A program made the translations under genes and the position numbers. Below are positions 1-11,100 of a stretch of 64,000 nt of DNA, one piece after another (position 1 is the first letter of the stretch; each line of letters starts with the position of its first letter). The stretch spans positions 5,001 through 69,000 of the forward strand of contig JASAND010021406.1 of NCBI GenBank assembly GCA_030248195.1, given 5' to 3'. The notes below the pieces were generated by a model. It was not told where the DNA came from and ran no database searches. It was given only the letters and a program-made list of their open reading frames with translations. The DNA is from Trissonchulus latispiculum (taxonomy: Eukaryota > Nematoda > Enoplea > Enoplida > Ironidae).

Positions 1-522
1 ATAAAGCATACATTTATATAGACTAGTCCAAATAGGGAATCGTCTTCATTAGGGAATGATATATACATTAAACGTCACTGTCGTAGGAATGGCAAAAATC
101 TTTGGAACTGGCAATTATTGAGCAAATATAGTCACCATAGGGGAAGTCACAATCGGGAAGGCATTATTTGAGCAGATTAAGTCTAAGTAGGGATGGCTTC
201 ATAAATTGAGCATAGATTAAGTCCAAATTAAGGCAATATAGTCACCAATATAGAGAGTCACAGCCAGGGAAAATAAGGTAATGATATGAGATATATGAGT
301 CCAAAAGATGGGCAGTCTAGTCCAGCGAGATAAAGTCCAATATGAGAAAGTCAAATGATATGATGATGAAAGATAGGAACCTCCGCCGTAAAGATGAACC
401 TCCGCCGCTTATGATAAACCTCCGCCGTTATGCTAAAAGGACCTAGATAATAATCGTCACGATTATTAACTGTACAAAAGGTAACCCAGTCACTGGTATT
501 ACCCTAGTTTGGGATGGATAGC
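1..522 (-). other. 3' untranslated region of the giant gypsy element, downstream of ORF3
   Basis: No ORF of note is present. On the plus strand an 11-mer like acctccgccgt occurs three times between about 369 and 432, and short phrases built on agtcac/agtcc recur between 130 and 350. On the minus (sense) strand these lie just after the ORF3 stop, so they belong to the element's 3' transcript region. No LTR matching the right-hand end of the element is visible here, so the 3' LTR is inferred to lie left of the window. Confidence 0.5.
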
Positions 523-3500
523 TCAGAAGTCAAACCATAGGGGGCTGGAAGGATCGATGGGCAGAGTGGAATTGGCACGATGGGCATTGGCGGGATCATA
601 ATAGACCACGCCGATGCAGGGATAATAGACGTTGTTCTCTTGTCCGGGTGGTGCAAGACCCGCTATGAATTCGCCCGTTCTATTTGGCTGCAATCGCAGT
701 GGTGCAGCTCGCAGTTGTGGGGGCGGGTAATCCGTCCCAAAGAACGGTGGGACGAGTTCATCGTTCTCCCATCTGGCAACCACATGGTCAATCCGTTTAC
801 GGATGACTGCCATAAAAGCGTCATAATCCACCGCGGACAGCGGGGTTCGCGCTTCCCAATCATCATAAAAGTCCTCCGGACCACCCTGGGTAAACCAGAG
901 CATAATCTCCGTCCAGTAGGACCCATGAATCGACGCCCCGTTGAACCAATTGGTTCTTTGGAACCAGGGGTCAAACTGCTCTCCGGCCATATCCTCAACT
1001 CCACGTATCAGGACGTCAGGAGGTAATGCCGGCTTGAAGCCCCAAAACGTCTCGCCTGAGGCTTCACCATACAGTGCTGCGGGATGCCGCAACATGTAGC
1101 TACGCAACGCGGCCGACTGGTAAAAGGTCTGCCAGTGCAGACGGGCCATAGTACGGACCTGGTACCCGCCTTTCCAGTTATCGACGAAGGTCCTTTGCGG
1201 TTCTGCCGCCAGACGGTCGCGTACCGCGACTTTAAGGACGGGGCCCGGTCGGTTGAAATCGCTGGTAATAAAATTCATCGTGTCCTCGTCATGGGCAAAT
1301 TCCGTTTTACGGAACTGGTAAGAATACTCCGGCATCGGGAACGTAATACCCGGTATCTGTGGTACATTTATACCCCCTTCAACCGGATGCATATACGAAT
1401 TCTGGCAATCCTGCCGGAAGTAGGGAACCAAGAATTCCCGTTCAGGTACCACGTGGAGTCCATCCACGGGAGGTTGATACCAGTACCAGTAGGCTTTCCG
1501 TATGGCATCCATACGGTCAATAATCTGTGTCGCTGCGCACCACACGTCACGGAAGCCGCGAGCCTTTGCCTTGGTGAAGAAATGCTCGTACGGAGTCATT
1601 TCTGGTACACACTGCTTCAGCAAAGCCGCGTGACCCCAAGCTGCTGAAGACGCAATGGAAAACAACGGAACTTCTGGTTCCGGGTCTTCCAAGGTTGAGG
1701 CGTCAATAGCCTTGAATGTCCAACTGACCATCACGCCTGGGCCATTCGGGTTCGCGTCGACATGGGTTTGAAAATACGGCCTTAGCGCCGGGTGGTCCTG
1801 TTCCATGATTTGTTTGATCTGAGTCATAATTTCTGTTGTCATAGAGATAGGTTCCTGGCTACGCGCTGGGAACCAGCCCAATGTTGCATTGCGTAACGCC
1901 TGCAACGTAGGGTGGGGGTGGTCGTACCCAACAGCCGTGGGTAGTTGCGCACCTTGCCAACGACCATTAAAGTCCTGCCAGTACACTGCAGGATCATCTA
2001 TCCCCAGGTGGGCCACCTCGTCCGGAAATGGTTGTTGAGGGTTAAAGGCAGGGTATGAGGGCTGAGCATGATCTTGTAACTGGCTCTGACCCCACTGTGC
2101 ATGTCTTGCCAAGATATTCTGTTCATGGAGGATTTCGCGAAAGGATGGAAAATTATCAGCGTTTCGCGAATCACGCGCCTTCCACACGTCGGAGGCAGTG
2201 GTAGGAATACCAGAAACCGGTAAACGCTTCGTTTTCCTACGTCTCCGCGGCGCTTCAGGGTGCACCTGAGCTTGCCGTGCCCGACTACGTGAACGAGATC
2301 TGGGGTAACCCCTTTGATCATCGTCTCGGCGTCTATACTCTGATGGAGCCGTCGCCGGTTTTCGCTGATACGTCCCACGAGGTACACTCGTAGACGCCCC
2401 TCGCGGCGTAGTAGACACTTGCGGTCCCTGAGACATCATTGTACGTGGGGAAAACACCGGAGTTCTGGTTGAAGCCGTTGCACTATACGGGCGTCCTCGC
2501 CCTCTAGAAGGATAACGCTGGTGCGGTGGGGCAGGCCGCAGCGGCCGCCATTCTTGGTACTGTGTCGAAGTTTTATCCTTAGGAGACTCTCGTTGTTTGC
2601 GCTCTCTAGACCTGGCTTCACGCCCTCTGTCGTCCCGACAGGTGCGATGCTCAGAGCTGCGCGACTTAGAACGGTCGCGTCCGCCGTATCCCGCGTCTGC
2701 TGATGCAGCGGCGCCATAAGCGTCTCCTGCACGTGCAACGCCTTCACTATCAGGTGCCCACTTCTTGGGTGGGGGACCTGCTGTAGTCGAGGTCTGAGAA
2801 GACACTGAGCTGTCCCGTGGATGTTGTTGACGTACGGTTGGAGGTCCTCCAAACCGTGGCGGCGCGTTCGGGACTGTCACAGTCACCGGCGTTGCATAAA
2901 CTGTCCCTTGTGATGGAATAGGTCGAAACGCTCTATGAGGCGGTATCTGAGGCGCCAATACGGTAGGTGCCGACGTTGGTGAGGCTAGACTCGCAGATGT
3001 AGGCATGGGCATACCCGATGCCCGTGACCCTCGATACAACTGGCCTCGCTGTTGTAGTGTTGGCCCTGGTGGAAAACGCATCATATCTAGTTCGTCCCGA
3101 ACTAGCTCGGCCTCCTGCCTGATTTCCGGTGTCAGTGATAGAGTCATCGTCACCTGACTAAAATATTCATCGCCAGGTGCGAGCGGGTTAACCGTCGCTA
3201 TTATATGCAATGGATGCATCTGGACCAAGCCATTAGCATCCCGCCAAAGCATAACCTGACGAAACCAAGGTAGGTCTGTCGAAAAGACCTCCTGTATCTG
3301 CCAATGCACCGGCAGTCCCTGCTGGATTGCATTCAGGTAAGCTGTAGGGTCGAAATCGGCAGCCGTCCGGTCCATCATGGGTACCACGATGAACTGCCGG
3401 ACCTGGGTAGACCCAGTTCGCCGGGCTTCACTCGCTTGACGCATGCTCATAACGGTCGCATGGGGCGGAACCAGAAAATAATCATGAGGTCCAGTTGCCT

Positions 3501-6500
3501 CTGGATTTGGCTGCGGTGCAGTAAAATTCATGACAGCGGGATTAAACGTGTGTTGTGACGGCCCAATGCGTCCCGCAGAGGCCAGGTATCCCAAGGTATG
3601 AGCAAACTGATTGAACATGGGCCATAACTGTGGTGGTAGAGAATCGTAGACAGCGGGGGTTATTCCGACTGCCCCCAGCTCCTCTTCGGCCAGCCTAGGT
3701 GGCAATGGAGGCGTTACAGGCCCCACTGTCCCAGCAGGCGGCTGTAACCCTGTAGACTCTTGTGCGGTGTCTGTCGGCTGTGGAGCCCGCAGTCCTGGAG
3801 GCGTAGTGACCAACGAGAGTCCTGGGGGTGCCGCAACGGCCCCTTCCGCTGTATCCTCAACCAAGCCGCAGGCAATGCGGGCCTGTTCTAGGACTTCTGG
3901 GTCCATACTCAGGAGCTGCCGTGGGTCCGTAATATGTGGGAAATAATCCACTAAAATACGGAGCCGCCGCTCTTCCTCTGACAGGGGGAGTTCCTCCTCC
4001 TCTGGCAGGCCTAGTCTCGCACGTTCATCCCGCTGTCTAGCTTGGGCTGATGTAGATGGCTGTTCTTGCGTCTGGTAAAATTCCGCGGGCGTCGCGCCCT
4101 TGCGGCCTTCAGACGGGTCCTTCTTACGTGTCGCAGGTTTAGATGGCGGTAACGGGGGAAAATACTCTTGACCTTGGTGAGCCCACAGTGGATTCTGCTC
4201 AGGGGGTTCTGGGCGAAGTTCCGGGCGCAGCACTAAGGTAGGGGGTTTAGACCAGGACGGTAGAGGCCTGGCACCAAACCGCTGTTCATCCGCTGCTGCC
4301 CGCGCCTTAGCGTCACGCTGTGGCGTAGTGGTAGTTGATGCAGTCGGCTGCTGATAGTAACGCTTGCTAGTGAACACCCGGGTCACGCCCGATGACTCCG
4401 GAGGCAACGGAACAAACTCAGGCAACTGTGGCGTGCTTGCCGATGCCTGTTGCGCCTTTCGCTGTTTCTCCTGTTGTGGTTTAGGTGGCTTTTGGGTCAC
4501 TATAGGGACCTCCTTGTGCTGACCGTCACGGTCAGGCACCAGTAACGCAGCCGCTTCAGGGGACTCGTTTTCCGCTGGAAATCCCTCTCCATCAGAAGGA
4601 GCGTATTCCAGAGCTCGCTGCGGGCCGGCGGCGTTAGTTTCTTCCATAAGTGCCACATTCGCTTGTTGGCCGCCCTGGTCACCAGGTTTAGCCGGATCCA
4701 TAGCATGCTGTCTACCGTCCAGGGACAACTGCACTCGGCGCCAGTCAATCGGATGTAATTCTGGACGTCTGAAGCGCCATCGCATCCAATCACGCACGAA
4801 CTCTATCAGTCTCTGATAGATGACGTTTCTCATAGGCTTTGCTGGGTTAGCCAGACTGCCTAGGCGTTCATCAAAGGACCAGAGCGGTCGTGTACGAACT
4901 GGATCGTCAGCCGACGGTGCAAGGCGTCCAGGTATAAGTCTACGAAGAAAGTCCATTTGGGCTTGGTGTTGCCCATCCGATGCCCGCGACTGCAGAGGCG
5001 TCACGCCTCTGAACGCTGCATGGGGGCCATAGCCCCGTCGACGCTCCTCTTGCAGCTTTTCCTCAACTGCTGGCCCGTACGCATTATGTAAGGTGGCCAG
5101 TTGTAATGCCATGTCATTATCCCTGCGGTCAAGCAGGGCCCTGATTAGTTCCAAAATTCGAAAAGTCGCCTCCACGTCGGCAATTGCGTACTGCAAATCT
5201 GCCTGATGAGGGATTAAATGAAATCCATGATGACAGCAGCTATGCACCTTTGGGTTTGATATCCCACATCGGCCCGCCATGTTTCTGAGACTCGCGCCTG
5301 GGCCCCGGAGAAACCCTCGATCATCACGGGTCCGGTTAACCGCTGTTGGTAAATCTCCCTGATATTTCAGATTGCGATACTGGCTCGAACGCCGTAAGTC
5401 CCAAGCGAGACTCCAGTATTCCTGGGTTTCGACCAAGCGGTGCTCGAGTCCCTCGACACCCCAAGTTCGGGCGATGCGTAACGCATCCGCCGGAACATCC
5501 ACCGTGCCCCAAAAGGCCTGGAGGCAGGGGTCGAACAACAACTCGAGTAATTTCAGGAATGGGTAGAAGTCCTTCATTTGTGCCAGGATATAACCAACCA
5601 TGACAACAAAAATAGTTGGGCGTGGCAGGCCGGCTGCGTCCCGCACCGGACCCATAAACTGTAAGGTGGTGATCGTGGCGTCCTGCCGCGCACCGAACTG
5701 CGAGCCGCTTCCGCCTTCAACGTCGAACGCTACTAGGTTCGAGTCGCCCAACAGCATAAGCAAATCGGGCAAAGCCCATAAGAACCGGGCGAAAGAATCT
5801 ATAACGACCACCGGTGTGCCTTGATCCGTCTGTTGGATATTCGCAAACGCTGGTGGCGCCGAGGGTAAACCTCGTAGCTGCTCTGTCAAGTGATTGCCCA
5901 ACACTAGAGTTGCTGCTTCATATTCTTCTCCAAGGGCGTCTACGCCAAACTGGCGATGTCGTTCTAGTAGACGTGTATAAGTCTGTAAACTGGCGTCAAG
6001 CCGTTCGTATTCCTCCATAAGGAAAGGGTCCAACTGCCCTAATTCTGTTGTTAAAAGTCGTAATCGGGGAGGAGCCGGGCCCTCAGGCTGCGCCTGCCCA
6101 GGGGTGGTCACCACCCCCGGTTGGGCGTCCTGGGCCGCACCCTCTGTCGTGTCCATAGCTTGTTGGCCTGAGCCATTATCGTCGTCATTGACCTCTTCCA
6201 AAATCTGAAGGTCACCAGATTCCAAGTCTTCCTCCGAACCAAGCTCCCCTTCCTCCTTGTCCGCGTCCTCGGTTGGGTCCTTATCTGCACCTGCCGACTC
6301 ACGAGTAGCGTTCTCTGCTGGAGGGGATGTCCCATCCCTCTCCTCTGTATCCATCTGCTCCACACCCGCAACGGGTTCTGGAGCCTCTGCGCTTCCGGCA
6401 GGAGTCCCTTCCTGTCCGAACAAACTGAGCTGGCTCGGTACAGTCACTGTCCGAAGCAATGGTGCTGGGCTGGCAATAGCAGCCAACAGCAGATCCTGAA

Positions 6501-7056
6501 TTGAACGCGCTGGTGGTAAAGACGCCTGACTAACAGGAGGTTGTGTCTCACTGGCGACTGGGGGTGGAGGGGTAGGGAGTATGACGTTATCCCCGGGGTC
6601 TGACAAAACTGAAGCCGGGCTAGGCATTGCTGGCGTACTAGCCCGACGAAGCGCAGCATTAGCTTGTTCTGCATCCTTCTTAGCTTGGGTCTGGTCACCA
6701 GACGGGGTAAGCTGTTCCTGTGCCCCTACTGCCATACCAGTCACTGGTAGGTCTGAGGTTCTGACTGAGGGAACCGCCAAGATACCCGTCACATCGAAGC
6801 TCGACGACCGTGGAACTTCACCAGACCCAACAGTCACTGCGGGCTGGGCGCCATCCTGTGGCTGTGGTTGGGCCTCCTCGTCCTGAGAAGGTCCCTGCTC
6901 TGTCGAATCGCTCATTGGTAGGACTGGGTCCCAGAACTGTGGGTCTGGGGCAGGATACTGCGTAAGGTCGTTTAAATCACCCGGGGTTCGCGGAGGAGGA
7001 GGATCAGGGCGTTCCGGAAAATCTTCTTGGATCAAAAATGAAAAGCCGTTGCCCAT
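523..7056 (-). CDS. ORF3 of giant Ty3/gypsy element: DEDDy 3'-5' exonuclease-domain protein, 2177 aa
   Basis: An uninterrupted 2177-codon ORF on the same strand as gag and pol, 1.07 kb downstream of pol. Residues about 415-645 form a DEDDy exonuclease domain of the RNase D/WRN/EXD1 type: motif I AFDVEG (D445, E447), motif II WGTVDVPADALRI (D524 the best-aligned acid), motif III QYAIADVEATF (Y623 and D627, the Yx3D signature). All expected catalytic positions are present, so activity is plausible. The first 400 residues are proline- and acid-rich and look disordered. The start MGNGFS fits the N-myristoylation pattern MGxxxS. RS-rich segments lie near residues 1455-1490 and 1575-1595. The last 500 residues are aromatic-rich, look folded and are unrecognised. 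I see no signal peptide or transmembrane anchor, so it is not an envelope gene. The composition suits a retroelement accessory protein. The role is unknown; RNA 3'-end trimming, proofreading or interference with small-RNA defence are inferences. Confidence 0.85.
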   Translation of the reverse strand: MGNGFSFLIQEDFPERPDPPPPRTPGDLNDLTQYPAPDPQFWDPVLPMSDSTEQGPSQDEEAQPQPQDGAQPAVTVGSGEVPRSSSFDVTGILAVPSVRTSDLPVTGMAVGAQEQLTPSGDQTQAKKDAEQANAALRRASTPAMPSPASVLSDPGDNVILPTPPPPVASETQPPVSQASLPPARSIQDLLLAAIASPAPLLRTVTVPSQLSLFGQEGTPAGSAEAPEPVAGVEQMDTEERDGTSPPAENATRESAGADKDPTEDADKEEGELGSEEDLESGDLQILEEVNDDDNGSGQQAMDTTEGAAQDAQPGVVTTPGQAQPEGPAPPRLRLLTTELGQLDPFLMEEYERLDASLQTYTRLLERHRQFGVDALGEEYEAATLVLGNHLTEQLRGLPSAPPAFANIQQTDQGTPVVVIDSFARFLWALPDLLMLLGDSNLVAFDVEGGSGSQFGARQDATITTLQFMGPVRDAAGLPRPTIFVVMVGYILAQMKDFYPFLKLLELLFDPCLQAFWGTVDVPADALRIARTWGVEGLEHRLVETQEYWSLAWDLRRSSQYRNLKYQGDLPTAVNRTRDDRGFLRGPGASLRNMAGRCGISNPKVHSCCHHGFHLIPHQADLQYAIADVEATFRILELIRALLDRRDNDMALQLATLHNAYGPAVEEKLQEERRRGYGPHAAFRGVTPLQSRASDGQHQAQMDFLRRLIPGRLAPSADDPVRTRPLWSFDERLGSLANPAKPMRNVIYQRLIEFVRDWMRWRFRRPELHPIDWRRVQLSLDGRQHAMDPAKPGDQGGQQANVALMEETNAAGPQRALEYAPSDGEGFPAENESPEAAALLVPDRDGQHKEVPIVTQKPPKPQQEKQRKAQQASASTPQLPEFVPLPPESSGVTRVFTSKRYYQQPTASTTTTPQRDAKARAAADEQRFGARPLPSWSKPPTLVLRPELRPEPPEQNPLWAHQGQEYFPPLPPSKPATRKKDPSEGRKGATPAEFYQTQEQPSTSAQARQRDERARLGLPEEEELPLSEEERRLRILVDYFPHITDPRQLLSMDPEVLEQARIACGLVEDTAEGAVAAPPGLSLVTTPPGLRAPQPTDTAQESTGLQPPAGTVGPVTPPLPPRLAEEELGAVGITPAVYDSLPPQLWPMFNQFAHTLGYLASAGRIGPSQHTFNPAVMNFTAPQPNPEATGPHDYFLVPPHATVMSMRQASEARRTGSTQVRQFIVVPMMDRTAADFDPTAYLNAIQQGLPVHWQIQEVFSTDLPWFRQVMLWRDANGLVQMHPLHIIATVNPLAPGDEYFSQVTMTLSLTPEIRQEAELVRDELDMMRFPPGPTLQQRGQLYRGSRASGMPMPTSASLASPTSAPTVLAPQIPPHRAFRPIPSQGTVYATPVTVTVPNAPPRFGGPPTVRQQHPRDSSVSSQTSTTAGPPPKKWAPDSEGVARAGDAYGAAASADAGYGGRDRSKSRSSEHRTCRDDRGREARSRERKQRESPKDKTSTQYQEWRPLRPAPPHQRYPSRGRGRPYSATASTRTPVFSPRTMMSQGPQVSTTPRGASTSVPRGTYQRKPATAPSEYRRRDDDQRGYPRSRSRSRARQAQVHPEAPRRRRKTKRLPVSGIPTTASDVWKARDSRNADNFPSFREILHEQNILARHAQWGQSQLQDHAQPSYPAFNPQQPFPDEVAHLGIDDPAVYWQDFNGRWQGAQLPTAVGYDHPHPTLQALRNATLGWFPARSQEPISMTTEIMTQIKQIMEQDHPALRPYFQTHVDANPNGPGVMVSWTFKAIDASTLEDPEPEVPLFSIASSAAWGHAALLKQCVPEMTPYEHFFTKAKARGFRDVWCAATQIIDRMDAIRKAYWYWYQPPVDGLHVVPEREFLVPYFRQDCQNSYMHPVEGGINVPQIPGITFPMPEYSYQFRKTEFAHDEDTMNFITSDFNRPGPVLKVAVRDRLAAEPQRTFVDNWKGGYQVRTMARLHWQTFYQSAALRSYMLRHPAALYGEASGETFWGFKPALPPDVLIRGVEDMAGEQFDPWFQRTNWFNGASIHGSYWTEIMLWFTQGGPEDFYDDWEARTPLSAVDYDAFMAVIRKRIDHVVARWENDELVPPFFGTDYPPPQLRAAPLRLQPNRTGEFIAGLAPPGQENNVYYPCIGVVYYDPANAHRANSTLPIDPSSPLWFDF

Positions 7057-8125
7057 AAATTAGGCAACACACACGTCGACAAACCAAGTTGTAATAAATG
7101 AATCAGTTATAATGAATCTGGTGATCGTAAAGATCCCAGATTTGCATCAAATGTTCTCAGTATAGAATCAATTCAGGAATAATGTAGTAGATCAGATCAC
7201 ATAGAAAATTAATCCTAAAATCAAAAAGCAACACCATGGTTAACATGTGTGAGAGCAGAAAGTCGGCCTATACTAGTTGAAGTGACTTCACCTAGATAGC
7301 TAGCCACAGTACGCAATAAGGCACTCCTACTGCGTACTTTCCCAAAACCGAAACCAATAACGCTCCCCAAGGTTGAACGTGCAAAGTCGTGAATCACGCA
7401 AAACTTAATGCACCCCATTACCGACACACAGAAACTAAACTAAGCCTCAGAAAAAGTATACGAAAAATCTAACAGAAGGTGAAAGCATGATAGATGTGAA
7501 CAAAAAGAAGGAAAAGTGAAAGAAACTACATACAAACAGAGAAGGTGAACTACCTACGATTAGCCTACGTAAGAGGGAAAAAGCAAATAAACTACAGACA
7601 TAAAGGTTAGGAACACACATACGGGTATGTACAGTTATATGCGTACATATAATCGTACATAGTAAGAAAACGAAAACAGGGCAGGACCTCCCAAAAAAAA
7701 ATTTACAGCGAAACTTAAGGAATCGTAGGAATTAAGAGAAACCCCCCCTAGGTAAATTTAATAAATTGTGGAAACCCTGTAATTTAGGGTTTAAAGAAAA
7801 TTAGAATAGAAGAAAAAGAAATAATTAACCCCATGACTAAATTTTGTTAGTCATAGGTTAAGGAAAATAATTGTAAAAATGAATAAAAACCCCACTTTAC
7901 GACGGAACCATGAATCTAAAGGAGGTCCTGAGAAAGACTTTTACCCCACCCTCTTAGGGTGTATGCAACACAAACTATGCTACCACCAAGTGTTAGGTTA
8001 AAACCCTAGCTACTAGTGCGACGCGCGTCGATTTAAAAATCCGAATTAGTCCACAGAAAACAGGAGCTCCTGTGTCATACAAGGCTTAGCTAGACTCTGC
8101 GCTCCATACGAACATTGTAGGTAAC
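7057..8125 (-). other. Spacer between pol and ORF3 of the giant gypsy element
   Basis: This AT-rich stretch has no substantial ORF. The part nearest pol (about 7730-8060) matches in pattern the sequence just after the pol stop of copy A (32560-32820), including a shared block containing agagaaaccccc and taggtaaattta. It is therefore an old, conserved part of the element and not a later insertion. It could hold a splice acceptor or other signal for ORF3 expression, but I cannot identify one with confidence. Confidence 0.5.
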
Positions 8126-11100
8126 CTACAATGTCACGACAGGTAACTTCACTGGAGCATCAATAAACGGTTTCAGTCTATTGATATTGACAACGACTGG
8201 GTCACTCAGTCCGTTGGTTCTAGCTATACGATAATTCGTTACCGAAATCTTGTCCAAGATTCGGTACGGTCCTTCATATTTAGGCCGTAACTTCTTACTC
8301 AAACCCGCTGGTACATTCTTTTGCTCTATATTAAGCATAACCAGGGTACCTGGCTTATACTCAACAGGTGTAGCCTTGGTATCGTACCGCTCCTTGTTAA
8401 CCAAAGCTGCTTCCTGTAAAGCCTCGTGGGCAATCCGCCAGGCTTCATTAAGCCGAGCCAGTAACTGGCTTCGTGCATCGCTATAATTTTGTGTGGTACC
8501 TTCTTCACCAGGAAGCTGGAAGAAGTTATCTAGCGGATATCGGTAGTCCCTACCGGTCATCAAGAAATAGGGCGTTTCCTTTGTGGCACTATGAATTGTC
8601 GCTCTATAAATGGATAGGCCCCATGGCAGGTAGTCGTCCCAATCGGACTGGAAGCAATTCACATACTGAGCTACTAGGCTTCGAAGCGTACGATTAAAGC
8701 GTTCCACTACGCCGTTCGTTTGCGGGTGATATGCAGTAGTTCGGAGTCGCTCTGAACCACTCGCGTCCACCAACGCCTTCATGAAAACGGACATAAAATT
8801 AGGCCCTTGATCTGTTAGGACTCGAGCGGGGACACCCCACCGAGCTACGAAGCCATTAAAGTACCAGTATGCCGTGGTCTCAGCTCTCTCATTAGGCATA
8901 GCGAACGCCTCCGCGTAACGCGTGAGGTAGTCAACTATGCACAGAACGCAGGTATTGCCCCGATTTGTCTCCTTCTGCGTGAAGTGCATAACGTCCATGG
9001 CGACCACGTCCAATGGCCGCCGTACCACTACCGTATTTTGCATGGTAGCTTGATGCCTACGAGGACCTTGACTAAACTTGGCGCATGATTTACAATTCGC
9101 AATATAGTCCTCGAGGTCCTGCGACATTCGTGGCCACCAGTACCTGGTTTCTAAACTGGCCATGGCATTCTGTTGGGCACGATGCCCCCCTGTCATGAAA
9201 TCAGAATGCACTTCCTTTAGCAAGTTTTCTCGTTGGACTTTCGGGACAACTACCGTAGGAAAGGGTAACCCTCTCCTTTCTGCGTGCTTATTCAAGTGCC
9301 AACGATAGAGTACCCCATCACGTATGAAAAAGGTAGAACGCAACTTTCTAACCTCTTGAGCCTCCTGTCGGTTAGCCGGTAACCGCTTTTGCTCGAGAAA
9401 GTCCAACAAAATCGCGAATTCCTCTTCGTCTCGAAGTTCGCGTTTCCAGGTAAGCAGGGTCGGTGGAGCCGGAGGGACCGCCGTCAAGGCGTACACCTCT
9501 GGAGGGTACATAACGGATGTAGCCTCTTGTTCACTGTCCTCGGGCTCATCGATCGGGTCAAGTCTAGATAGACAGTCAGGTCCAGCGTTCTCTTTGCCTG
9601 GGCGGTATTCCACGACAAAGTCGAATTCAAGCATACGCGTAGCAAACCTGGCCAATTTACCTTGTCCCAAGGCTTTTATATTATTCAGTAAGTCCCTTAC
9701 TGCTTGATGATCTGTACGTAGGACAAACTGCTTAACGGACAAATAATGCCGAAACTTCTGGCACCCCCATAATGCAGCAAAGGCTTCCATTTCGGTGGCG
9801 GAATAGCCTTTCTCGCCTTGGGTTAAGGTGCGGCTAGCATACGCTACCGGCCGCTCGCGTAACACTCGTGGTCCGTTAGGTTTGTCCAAGCTCCGAGGAA
9901 CAGAGAACTGTTGCTCTAAAATAGCTCCGAAGCCCCGCTTACTAGCGTCAGTCGAAACATAGAAAGTTTTGTCAAAATCGGGAAAGGCTAGGACTGGTGC
10001 TTGCGTCAAATGCCGTTTGAGTTCATCAAAGGCTTGCTGGCAAGCATCGGACCAGACAAAGGGTACACCTTTCTTTAGTAGGTCCGTCAAAGGAGATGCT
10101 ACCTTGGCATAGTTGGAGACGAACCGCCTATAATAGCCACACATTCCCAGAAAGGACCGAATGCCTTTAACGTCTTTGGGTGGGCTAAGCTGGGACACTG
10201 CCTTCACCTTGTCTGGGTCAACGCTGATGCCATGACGGCCCACGTAATGGCCCAGAAAAGGCACCGCTTCCCGTGCAAAGCAGCACTTCTTAAGCTTGAT
10301 ACGCAGCCCATTCTCTCGTAAACGCATCAGGGTTGACCTGAGCATTGTCAAATGGGATTCCTGGTCCGTAGATGGAATCAGAACGTCATCTATATACACT
10401 GGTAAGTCTGTCAAGACTTTTTCCATTAGCCGTTGGAATGTTGCGGGTGCATTACACAACCCGAACGGCATGACGTTCATATGAAAAAGGCCCATGTGTG
10501 ACACAAAGGCTGTCTTTTCGCGATGTTCTGGATAGACCTCGACTTGCCAGTACCCTGCCGCTAAGTCAATAGTCGAAAATATGACGGCGCCCTGGAGTTG
10601 ATCCAGGATCTCGTCAATCTTGGGCAAAGGATAGCTATCCTTCTTTGTGATTTTATTCAATCGCCGGTAGTCGATTACTAGACGTGTAGTGCCGTCCTTC
10701 TTGCCAACCAGAATACAGGGTGAGGACCAAGGGCTGGTAGAGGGTGAACAGACCCCTTCGTCTAGCATTGCACGGATATGCTTTTCAATCTCGGCTTTGT
10801 CCTTGGGATTATACCGGTAGGATCGTCCTTTCACAGGACCCTCTTTGCCTGTGTCGATGACATGCTGGTCGACCTTAGTCCGACCCGGGTTACCCGGTCG
10901 GGCGACCACATCATAGAATTCGACCAGTATATCCCGCAATTTCGCTTTGCCTTCCTCGTCTAGGATCATAGAGTCAAAGTCGACGTTCTCGTCGACAAAT
11001 TGTTGACGTTCTTCCAATGAGGGCATAGGCTGCGAAGTCATTTCGTCAGCCGAATAGTGTAAGTCATTAAAGGCCTGCAAGCCTTTATCCGTCAATGCCG

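Noticed and set aside
523..7056. ORF3 as an envelope gene
   Set aside because: No signal peptide, furin-like site or C-terminal transmembrane anchor is visible, and the exonuclease motifs explain the one hydrophobic stretch around residues 480-500.
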